A stretch of DNA of 64,000 nucleotides from positions 62,001 through 126,000 of the forward strand of contig JAJSPD010000034.1 of assembly GCA_021307315.1 (NCBI GenBank), in the 5' to 3' direction. The translations under genes were made by a program, and so were the position numbers. Origin of the DNA: Bisporella sp. PMI_857 (taxonomy: Eukaryota; Ascomycota; Leotiomycetes; Helotiales; Helotiaceae). Under the pieces are notes generated by a model. That model was not told the origin of the DNA. It was given only the letters and a program-made list of their open reading frames with translations, and did not search any database. Below are positions 23,188 through 33,416 of this stretch, in pieces; the stretch's first letter is position 1, and the number at the start of each line of letters is the position of its first letter.

Positions 23188-23488
23188 AGGATCATGATTG
23201 GCTTTTATCTCCAGTGGCTAGGTACCATACTAGCTTCCTGGACAGCAAAAGTCGATGTTGCTAGTCTAGAGTTCTCAAACACCATGTTTGTCTCTGTAAA
23301 CTGCTTGGCACTTATCATCCAAACACTCAAGCATGATCTACCAACGTCTCAAAGCCACATCATTATTTTTCCCGGTTTCCACGGCTGCGTTGATATGGTT
23401 TGGGTATATATGGCGCTTGCTCACAGGTGGCGACCCAAAACTTGATCCGTCGATGTGGCCAAGAGTCAAGCTTAGTGGCCTTGTCAAC
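23188..23488 (+). pseudogene. Relic of a fungal multi-span membrane protein
   Basis: Two adjoining frames resemble parts of one common fungal membrane protein of unknown function. The first reads IGFYLQWLGTILASW and FSNTMFVSVNCLALIIQT; the second, after a frame change between about 23340 and 23405, reads IWRLLTGGDPKLDPSMWPRV and ends at a TGA. The order and spacing match a single parent, and the break and the missing N-terminal and C-terminal parts suggest decay. The family link is from memory of its recurring YLQW and W.L..G.DP patterns. An intron instead of a frameshift cannot be wholly excluded, but no good splice pair is seen. Confidence 0.4.
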
Positions 23489-24726
23489 TTGTGAAGCTTA
23501 TCGCCTTCACAAGCTTCCAGCTCTGATTCAGGATCTCGGCGGTCCCCACTTCGAGCTGTGGCAAGGGCTCTCAGTAGTAGTGGCTCTTGTTCTCTTGGAT
23601 CAACTTGAATAGTAAAATCTTCGTGCTATCGAATACGATGGTTCAGTTCTTTATTCTGCTTGTGTGCTTCATTATGCTCTATTAGGTGGGTTAAATCTAT
23701 AGATATTTGGAGAGACAAAAAGTATCCTCGCCCGTCATACATGCCTCCATTAACATATTTGAAACCAGTTGACACAATTCTACGCAGGAGAGTTTAGTCC
23801 GAAACACTTTAGCCCAAGATTTGAGCGGGATCATTGTAGTAAGTATTATCATTTTAGCGACCGAGCTTGAACTACAGTGAAATCTGATAGCCGACATGAA
23901 CGATTTGAGTTCCGCAGGTCAGCTTATTCTATTTCTCATTGATATTGCGCTTATTTTGACAATTTGACATGTTGGATTTCCCAAAGAAGTGGTTGAAAGT
24001 TCAACAGAGTTTGGCTATGATGGGTACGATCAACATGAATCACCAATGCATAGGCTTCCTATCCGGATTGTTAACTCCATTGGTCACGCACGCGGAGCTG
24101 CCGTAAAGAGGACCCTCAGATGGCAATACCTGTCGCAGGATATACTGAGTACCTTATCAGAGTCCAAGTTTACCTAAAATAAGCTTGTGTATATAGAAAG
24201 ACTTAGTTAAACACACAGAAAACGGCATAAATCGTAAGCACATTGCCTATATATTTGCGCCTGAAACTTTCACTACTTAAACATATGTTAATAAGAAGCA
24301 CTATCTTGTTAAAAAATGCTGTGCCAAAGGCTAAGGTCAACAATAACACCTGATAAGAACTTGGAACTCACCCATTGTTCGTTAGCTACGAGCCATTCTG
24401 TCGCTCGCTCTCTCTTATCATATTTGGAGATCGGCAACGTAGCTATCTATAATATCTCTAAGTTGTTAGCACTAGCTAAATGTTGCTTGCCCTTTGAGAG
24501 AACAATCAATCTTCAACAATCAGCCCGTTGGCTTATTAACAGTAATCGTTTCTTGCGGAACTTCTTTCAATCATGCCGAAGGAGAGTGCGTTCCCCCCAA
24601 ATTGTCTTTAGTTGCGCAACGGACCCACCTAATTGGGTTGGGAAGGCCCACTCTAATGTTGCAACCATAAGCTTTGTAATATAGTCTACAATAAATTTAC
24701 TCAGCATAAACCAATCAGGATTAAAG
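23489..24726. other. Gene-free stretch before the tRNA
   Basis: AT-rich DNA with short frames only. Nothing could be recognised. Confidence 0.45.
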
Positions 24727-24798
24727 GCCCTCGTAGCTCAATGGTAGAGCGCGTCACTAGTAATGACGAGGTTGCCGGTTCGATTCCGTCCGAGGGCA
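24727..24798 (+). tRNA. tRNA-Thr (anticodon AGT)
   Basis: A 72-nt cloverleaf without intron. The acceptor stem pairs GCCCTCG (24727-24733) with CGAGGGC (24791-24797), followed by discriminator A. The D arm is GCTC/GAGC around AATGGTA, the anticodon stem CGTCA/TGACG holds loop CTAGTAA with anticodon AGT at 24759-24761, and the T arm carries the GGTTCGATTCC B-box. The internal A-box is TAGCTCAATGG. One T-stem pair is a C-T mismatch. T runs from 24804 serve as the polymerase III terminator. Confidence 0.92.
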
Positions 24799-27700
24799 CT
24801 CTAGTTTTGCTTTTTTTGCAATCGGAAAGATATTGTTTGTTTTGTATAACAACCTAGCTCGACTTTTTTGCCCTCACCGCTATCATATGTCAACTGCAAT
24901 TCACGCGGTGTCCACGTGAACTACCAGTGTTCTAACATTCTGTTTCTCTTGAGCTTAGTATTCTTAATAGATATGCCATTTAGAGGACATTTCTATTTTG
25001 GGAATTGTGATCCTGGCGATTTTCGTGGATCAATCATAAAGCATTAATACCTTTCTATGCTTTAACGCTGCTTACAGAAATAGTGGCTCTTATGCTCTTT
25101 ATTGTAATTACGATTGGCCAAGTTTTGCTCAAGTATTAAATGAATTCTCAGCAAGGCCACAAAGGTATACATACTGCTCCAGTTCAAGTCTGAGATGAGG
25201 TTGATGAGGCTGATTAGCCCATCAACAAACATTGTATCGGTTAGACTTTCCTCCCTTGTGAGGGTAGCTCTATTGGTCGGCTACGATTCAGCTCTTCACA
25301 TTGTCAACAATATTGAGCATGTCGTCCAAGTCGATAATTCGACCTCTAAACGCTATCCCTTCACCGATTGGTTAGATAACACGAAATGACTTTACATTGA
25401 TTGTACATGCAAGGCATCGGATTTAACCAGCTTGCAAAAGCAATCCAATCCTAGCTCCACGCCATACCTTGTACAGTACATGCACATGTTGAAGAGTGTG
25501 TATGCGTTTGGCTTGGACGCATAATTTGTCTCTTTTACAATATATGGTAGCATGAGGCTCTGCCTCTGTGATGGCGGGTACGGGTTACTCCGAGTGAGAT
25601 GAAAGTTGCCAATTTGAGCCTAGACTCTCAGCACAGACATTGAATCTCAAGATGCTAGTGCAGGTGCCCGACTTGGCAGGCCCCCCTTTTCATTGTTGAC
25701 TTAACAGTATTCATTATTTGATATCACAAATCATCGCAACATATTATGAAGAAGCTTTCAGCTGGCTGCTACCTCCTCGTTGCACCAATCAACCATTCAT
25801 CGGAACTGAGACCTTACTTCCGTATATGCAGAGCGTGGCTGGGGGTCTGGATCAGCATTTGACTAATAATTTGCATCCCAGTTGATATGTAATGCAAGAA
25901 CAGATTCAACTTTCTTTGATGCCATTGGTGGAGTTCCAAAAATACCTCGAGCTTGCCAATCAATATGCAACCGTGCATAAAATAAACTGTCCTTTGGGTT
26001 CAGCCACCAGCGTGGGGAAAGGCGTCGGGATGCGCTACGAGACTAGGGGTTGGAGCAGTTCTGAGCAATGACAGCGGGTTGAAACTACCGTATGGTCGCG
26101 AATTGGTAAAGTTGTCCCTGAGCTGGATCCAGCTGCAGCATCTACGAGAACTGAGCTGTATCCAATCTTTTGAGCGGCGGTGTACTTAACCACTGCAGCT
26201 TCCATTGGACGAGCGCTCAATGCCGACATTAATGATGATGGTATAGATAACGTTCAAGCAGGGTTGCCACATGTTTATCGCATATGTTGTGTTCAGTGGA
26301 GATGAAACGGAAGATGGCAGAACATTTATATGTTCCAATTATAGCATTCGCATATCAGCTTTCACCTTTGTAACAATCTCACGCGGATCGAAATACTACA
26401 CGTTCCCACATTACACTTACACATTGACTCAAAGCATTATCGGCGATAGAACACTAAGCTCAATGCGATTCTAATCATACAAAAGGAACATAGTTATATG
26501 GAGTACGTAATGGTTGATTGCAAGGAGTCGTCGCCAGTTCCTGGGGTAAGATTGTAGTTTATCGACCATACACTATAGATTACTGAGAGCATTCTTTGGG
26601 TGGAATTCAAAAGGATCCGCAGACGCGATCCTGGATTCCTGGGCCCTGGGATTACCAGACTACGCCGCAAAGAGATGAGCAGCTATGGCTGGTGCACAGA
26701 CTCAATATTGATCATAGCATGAGGATAATTACATGGGGGGAGCAGGAAACCTTAAACTTAAAGACGCTTAAGAAGCCACCAGGCGGCCGGAATGCATCCA
26801 CCACTGACTACCACTCACATTATTTCAGAGTGTTCTTCCAAGTAACTATGATCATTTTTCGAAGTCAGCCTATAGCCTCCTGAACCTAGACATAGGTCCT
26901 TATATGGCAGACGGGCGCTTTTTGCGTTATCTTGTTTCCCCGCCGCATCCACAGATACGATATTGGGGTGGAAAGTTCCCGCCAGCAAGAACTTGTAGCT
27001 GAAGGAACAACCCAGATAAAGACAAGAATAGTAATCCGCATGCGAAATTCCATACTGGATCCTGAGCGTACGTCCAATACATTTCCTCTCGCAAGCCACG
27101 CCGCCCACGGACATCTTGTTGATTATCCATCTACAGTGACACAAGCCATATCATCATTACAAAATAATTTACGGTTGTCTCCGTTTTAGGGTCTTGCTGA
27201 AAAAAAAAAAAAAAACGCCTTCGGCTTGGCTCACTCGCCCCTTCATCGATCGCACCTCATCGTCTCTCGCTCTCCCACGAAGGATCAATTGGAACATTGA
27301 GATTGAAATTGAGCGAACTCTCGTAAGTGGATTATTTGGCGCTTATATATTGTCATTTATGATGAAATCAATCCGCCATTGTTTTTTTCCAAGACTCTAA
27401 ATCGAAGATCGCACAAGCCTTTGTTTCGAGATTGGCCAACTTCCACTCCACTATTTTTAAAGTTGGAGTGGCTCTGATGATCGGGAAGATTGCTTACAGG
27501 AAGCCCGGAACTTGTCGGTCACTCACAGCGATCCTCCTAGCAGAGTAGCGTTGTTTCTTGTCCTCACAGTGCCTCGCAGGACTCGCAGGACAGACCATGA
27601 AGCACCAAAGGCAGGACTACAGCATGAAGTGGGGTTATTAGTGGCAGCAGTCACTGTCAAATGGCCAACGGCAGCTTGCTTGTCTTGCTCGCCTGCTTAT

Positions 27701-28496
27701 ACTCCTTGTTCTTTAATCCTTCGTTCTAATCTCTCTCAAAAATCTTCTTGACATGACTCGGGCAGTCCCGTGCTACAGGCAATCCTCATTTGAGCCTCTT
27801 CAGTCCGCCAAACCACGGCGGTTGTGCATGTAGTGTTGCGACATCAAGTGGAATTTCAGCTCACGCAGTGGACCCACGCCCTTGAGCGCCCCTTATTGCA
27901 TTCGGCGTGTTTCCTAAGTACAAAACAATGGTTTGGGTATCATAACGGAATGGTTACTGACAGGGAACGGTCAGATCCACGTTGTTCCCCACCATCGGAC
28001 CGCCACCAAGCGTCTCATCCAACTGCTCAAGGGGATTTCCGTTGTTCCTCAGTCCTAAGACAGGTGCAGCAGCGGAAACATCCATACCGCACCCTTAATC
28101 GATCCAAATTGCGGCCTAGTCACTAGCGTGGGTGATTATCATCTTTTCAACACGCACTTTCGTACTTAACTCCAGGACTATCCTGCCGTCAACAGTTTCT
28201 TCAACGGCCCGCTTGAAACAAGTTCTTTGGAGACTCCTTAGTGGACGCCTCCTCTCCAGAAGTATTCAGAACAACCCCACAAAACTCGGTACATCAACAC
28301 TTCAGCCGTGCTAGCAGCTTTTGTTATTAAGTAACGTGCTGTGAATTTCCGGGAACTCCAGAGCCTACATTAACCATCAAATCCATCCCCTATCGTAGTC
28401 TACGCTCTACAGCCCTTGAACTTGTCAGACAACAAACCTGCCAGAACTTATGAGAATGAGGCCGCAAGGTCCTATTAGCTCTCGCCTTTATTAATT
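24799..28496. other. Long gene-poor stretch, tRNA to the Zn2Cys6 gene
   Basis: Only short scattered frames. A frame at 26596-26883 has a protein-like composition but no recognisable family. A 16-base A-run lies at 27200-27215. The last kilobase is more CT-rich and probably contains the promoter and leader of the regulator at 28497. No transposon gene could be recognised. Confidence 0.4.
27200..27215. repeat. Poly-A tract
   Basis: A homopolymer A-run of 16. There is no coding remnant beside it that would mark it as a retroelement tail. Confidence 0.8.
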
Positions 28497-31400
28497 ATGG
28501 GAGAATCTGACTCCGAATCGGAGTCGAAATCGCCGCCTCGCAATGATGCTCAAGATGAAAAGAAGCCAAAGGACAAGGGAGATGGGAAAGCAATCAAGAA
28601 ACCAGGATCTAAGGAGAAGGGAAGAAAACGCACAAAAACAGGGTGCTTAAGTAAGCTGTACCAGTTTTATACCGCATGTGTATACTATAATGCACAGATA
28701 AACTAACATCTAAATCACAGCATGTCGAAGACGACGTATCAAGTGTGGTGAAGAGAGACCAACATGTCAAAACTGCACAAAATCGAAACGTCTATGCGAA
28801 GGCTACAATCAACGGGTCGTCTTCAAAGATCCACATACTACATACCGTGGGCCCCCGATTCCCTCCAGTGTTCCCTTTATGGAGACTACGCCAACTTTTC
28901 GACAGGAGGGACCACCCAGCAACCAACAGATATCTATGGGTCCAACGCCTATTGCTCCTAAACCTCATGGTTCATTTGGAATCAACATCATCACTCAGAA
29001 CAGCGTTCCTCCATCACTGCCGCCCGTTGCAACTCCTGGCGTAGAGCGAATAGATGGTTACAGTCTTAATAGCGCTTCCACCCATCCAATGTCCGCTAGT
29101 AGTGGTCCTCCACCAACACCTCTAGAAAGATTTGACAGTACTGGTGATACTGTTGATGCATCACACGTCCCAGACCCAATCAGGGATCCCCAACCTTCAA
29201 GCAATTCTCGTCACTATAATTTTGAGGATTTTAAGAGTGTCCAAGAGGAATCTAGTCTTGATCAATCACGCACAGCAAGGACAAACTCTCTTGATTGGAC
29301 TTCCAACCAGAACTGTGCGTTGCAATATTCTCAAGATATTTGCAATGAGTCTAACATCGATTCATTAGTATCAGGATATTATCACTCATTCCCGCCAAAT
29401 AGTAATTGGGCACAGGTGCCTATGTCCTCAGCATCTGCAGGAACGAATTCAGCGATTACCCCTAGCCATGCAAACGCTCTTCCGCCATGGAACAACCCAG
29501 TTTTTAGGAATGATCCAGTTATACAGCGGCCAGATCAACATGTGCCATACCACGATCAACCAAGGCACTTAAATCGTGATTTAAGTGACGACCGCGGTGC
29601 CGAGAATCAGGCTAGAATTTCAATAACACAAGAAAACTCACATGAGGATGACAATGATCCCTTTGATGTGTCCGAAGATGAAGATGTTGACATGGGAGAA
29701 TATGATGGTGATGGAGAAGCAGAGGACAAGGACCTGGAAGCGCACCTCAACAACAACGACCTAGGTGTGGTTGTAGCGCTGCAAGCTAGACAGGACACGG
29801 CTCGTCTACGATCATTCACATCCTTCATCGATCGGCCTGATATGTTGTCACAATATGTCCCATCGTCTCGATCATCTCCACTCAAGGATCCCATGACTGC
29901 TAGAGTGTTCTGTCATTTTGTAAATGTTACTGGTCCTGCAATTTCCATGTTCGAAAGGCACCCGGCCAATCCTTCTTTGATATTCAGAGGCGAACCAGTG
30001 CCCAAATCCCAGCAACACATTTGGACTTGTAAGTGCTGTTGATCTTAAGTAGACTGAGCAATACTGACTTTCTTAAGATACCTTTCCCACCTTGGCGCTC
30101 CAGAACCCTGGGCTCTTACATGCTATGTGCGCGTTAGCAAGCTTACATATTGCGAAGCTCCAAAATAAGGCCATTACACCGTCCTTGAAGCACTATGCTT
30201 ATGGTCTCCGCAGAGTTGCAAAGAGTGTCAGCTCTCCAAGCCGACGAGGTCTACCCGCCACATTAGCCGCTGCTATGTTGCTTGCATTCTATGAAGTCTG
30301 GTGCGCGGATCACCAGAAATGGACTAACCATTTACTTGGTGCACGAATGCTTGTAAGAGAAATTGACTTTGTGGGCATGACAAAGTATATCAAGACTTTG
30401 AAACGACGTCAACGACAAGAAGATGAACATGCAAGGATGTACCAGGCCCAGCAGCAAGGCAGAGTATTTCACTACGATGGTCATTATCCAGGCACGGAAG
30501 ACGACGTGAATGAAAACATTGTGGCTATCTTGATGGGAAAGCAGCTTCGATATGATCAATTCGGCCAGATTATTACCGAAGAAGATTCAGATACTCACGG
30601 CAGTAAGTCTTATACAAAAAGAGAGCTGGAAATATATGAAATCCAGCGAGATCTCTTCTGGTGGTACTGCAAGCAGGATGTATATCAAAGTATCCTGGGT
30701 GGAGGCAAATTATTGTAAGTGAGGTTCTTGGTGCTAATAGGCCAAATTAACATTATATAGCATGGAATATGAGCTTTGGAGTCACTGTCCGCCGAGGGCA
30801 CCGCTTGGCCGTCTCAATGCAACGTAAGACGCTCAGTACCTGACATGATTTACCTGCTTATAAGAAATAGATACGGAACCTATGATCATCTGGTTCTTTT
30901 GATGGGCCGCCTTGCCAATTTCTCTGCTAAAGATTTAAAGCGAAAGCAAATGGTAATGAGAGCAAATGGAGGATACCGACCGCCTGAAGGTTCAGCCAGT
31001 CCACCAGAACAAGGAGAATCACAACGGCCGAACTTTCCTCAAATGCCACCGCCTGCGGCGCCACAAATGCCACCGTTTACCGGCATGTTTCCAGTTACTG
31101 ATGCTAAGCTTCCTATGGGATTTGGCCCTAATAGGGCTTCATCGCCTCAGAGTAATCACAGCGATGAAGTAGATCTCGAAACTCTAACCATGCAAGCTGA
31201 GGAGGAATGGCAGGATATTCGGCATGCATTCGGGGTTCTAGAAAATCATTTTGGAGACGACTTCCAAGCTTTAGGACCAGAATTTGTAGCACCAATCGAG
31301 ACGCCATTTGGGCCCGCTTTGCAATACAGAACATATGGCATTGCTGGTATATGGATGAATCTTTACACAGCCTTGATTGTCTGCCATCGAGCACATCCTT

Positions 31401-31954
31401 CCATGCCCCCAGCAGCAATGGCAGCAGCCGGGCTCGCAGCTCGACATACTTCAGATTTCGCTAACGCGATTGGACGTATCGCAGGAGGTATCGCGCCTGA
31501 CTGTGGCCAGACTGCTGAAGTAAACCCAGGTGTCGGAGCAGCACTCATCGAATGTGGGATCCCACTGTTTGTTGCGGGTGTGCAATATCAGAATCCTGTG
31601 CAACGGAACTGGCTGGTTGAAAAGCTGCGAGATATGTCGCGTCTTACAGGATGGGAAACGGCATTGGCAATAGTCACAGGTTGCGAAGCAGTTTGGACAA
31701 AGACTGGCGAAATGCGTCAAGGCCCACCATACGTCAGACAATCCGACGAGACTCGAATACCTTCTTGGGGACAGACATCAAGGAGATTTGACAGAGCCCT
31801 CAGTGGTAGTAACGGAGAAGGGAAACTCAAGATTTCAAGCTCCGATAGAGCTCATTTTGCCCTTGGATTATTGAGCATCAACGAAGATTTTGAACATCTA
31901 GAGCTTGTTGATGAAAATAAGCCTACGGTTTGGATGCCTAATGAATCAGCGTGA
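28497..31954 (+). CDS. Zn2Cys6 transcription factor
   Basis: Five exons (28497-28650, 28721-30028, 30078-30714, 30761-30823, 30871-31954) join in frame to 1081 residues. The Zn2Cys6 binuclear cluster is formed across the first intron: cysteines at 50, 53, 60, 67, 70 and 77 in the spacing C-x2-C-x6-C-x6-C-x2-C-x6-C, preceded by a basic stretch. The middle is serine/proline-rich and contains an acidic block (DVSEDEDVDMGEYDGDGEAE) that could activate transcription. The second half resembles the fungal-specific regulatory domain of the Fungal_trans_2 type (LLHAMCALASLHIAKLQ, FYEVWCADHQKWTNHL). Exon 4 is only 63 nt. A nuclear regulator is certain in kind; its targets cannot be told. Confidence 0.88.
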
Positions 31955-32114
31955 AGATACCCAGGACATCGAAAAAGATTAATGTAAAAGCTGTATATTA
32001 GGCCCATATATTTTACATTTGACTACATGCTATGCATTTTCATGTCTATCGCCTGTGACCAAAGCTCGTAGAACGCCATGCATTGCAATTTTGATGTTTG
32101 CGCTAATTTCAATC

Positions 32115-33028
32115 TCAATTTGCTGGGAGTCTCTCTACTACAGCTGCCATTTCCTCATCGGAATAAATTCTGAAGCCTTTCTCCTTCGTCACGCTCGCTA
32201 ATTGGACGTTCTTTGAGTCTAGCTTCTCTTCCATAACCTGCTTCAATGTCTTCAAAACCAACGTCTCGGCTTCCTCGATGGTAAGAGACTGTATATAACG
32301 TTAGAGAGCACCCTAAGTATTAGAGAGATAGCCTTACCTTGTGAAACTCGTTTTGTAATTCTGCTTGTGCACCCTCTGATCCAGATCCAATAGCCTTGGC
32401 ATCATATCTATAGAAAGTTCCGCTAGGCTCAGCATGGTACAGTTGTGGTCCGTCCTCATCGTAACCAGCAATCAAGAGCGCAACACCAAACGGTCTGCTC
32501 ATGATGCTCTCCTCTCCATCAGCACCCTCTCCGAACCGCAGCGCCAAATCGCAGATTGCTTGTGTACAGCTCTCAACTCGCAGTGGCTCGTTGTAGTGGA
32601 ACGCGTGGTTTTGGGACTCAACACGGGCGTGCTCAACCATGGAGCGTGCGTCAGCTTGGAGCCCCGACATGGCACAGCCAATATGGCGGTCGATTTCGAC
32701 AATCTTCTCGACGGACGAGGTTTCGAGGAGGGTCGAGGTTACACGTTTCTCGACACCAAGTACAACACCGCCGCCAGTGGCTACCCCAATTGCGGTTGAT
32801 CCTAGCTTGATTGCTTCGAGGGAGTATTCGACCTGGAAGAGACGACCCTCAGGTGAAAAGGTGCTGAGCACTTGTTAGCTTCGAGCATTGACAGGTATAA
32901 ATAGTGCATAAATCTAGACAGCCCATAGCATAACATACTTGATTCCTCGATCTGTTCTAAAGTCAGCTGCAGAACTCATAAGCACAGCTTGTACAGAACC
33001 TACCATATTCTGAGCGAGCAATAAACAT
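32115..33028 (-). CDS. PUP2: 20S proteasome subunit alpha type 5
   Basis: Four exons (33028-33004, 32951-32939, 32863-32338, 32288-32115) give 245 residues, the normal length of alpha5. It is part of the outer alpha ring of the 20S proteasome in cytosol and nucleus. The start MFIARSEY, the microexon coding DRGIN, and [18 protein letters not shown] make the conserved alpha-subunit N-terminus that gates the channel. Further blocks are [25 protein letters not shown] and [14 protein letters not shown]. The second exon is only 13 nt long. The start lies 388 bases from the divergent SPC97 start, so they share a promoter region. Confidence 0.95.
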
Positions 33029-33416
33029 GGTGAGAGGCTGGGAGGACACGGAAAGCCAAGAGGGATATACGCGGAATAGAAGAGATATCAGTAGCGTGAA
33101 TCGTAATATGTCGTTATACTTCGTTACTGTTCAAGTTGAACTTGTGAAGTCAGATAGCTGTGATGATGGGACCTTCTCCCCAGGCAAACGAGCCCACGAA
33201 GCTCCCCTTGGGCAACTGAAGGCTTGGCACGCCAAGCAACAACCTTATTTTCAAGACGCGCGAATGGAGGCGCGTTTATTAAAACGCGAGATCAACATTA
33301 TACATCTTTGCTGCACTGAAGGGACCGATGCAGAGTACGCTGGTCTTAGGCAGTGGGCATCAGCATCCTCAGCCCTCTGCAACGTTAGGAACGTAGGACG
33401 TTCAGCCCCAAGAAAG
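33029..33416. promoter_or_regulatory. Shared divergent promoter of PUP2 and SPC97
   Basis: Three ACGCG cores, the MluI-cell-cycle-box core bound by MBF in yeasts, lie within 33 bases: 33256-33260, 33271-33275 (minus strand) and 33284-33288. The last two form a perfect inverted repeat with 7-bp arms (CGCGTTT/AAACGCG) and 4-nt spacer. A second palindrome, GCTTGGC-AC-GCCAAGC, is at 33222-33237. Use by either gene is inferred, not shown. Confidence 0.5.

Noticed and set aside
27200..27215. A-run as a retroelement tail
   Set aside because: No reverse transcriptase or other element remnant adjoins it and no flanking duplication was seen.
33027..33416. In-frame open stretch upstream of the SPC97 ATG (130 codons)
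   Set aside because: It overlaps the PUP2 start on the other strand and spans the shared promoter; the sequence before residue M at 33417 has no family character.
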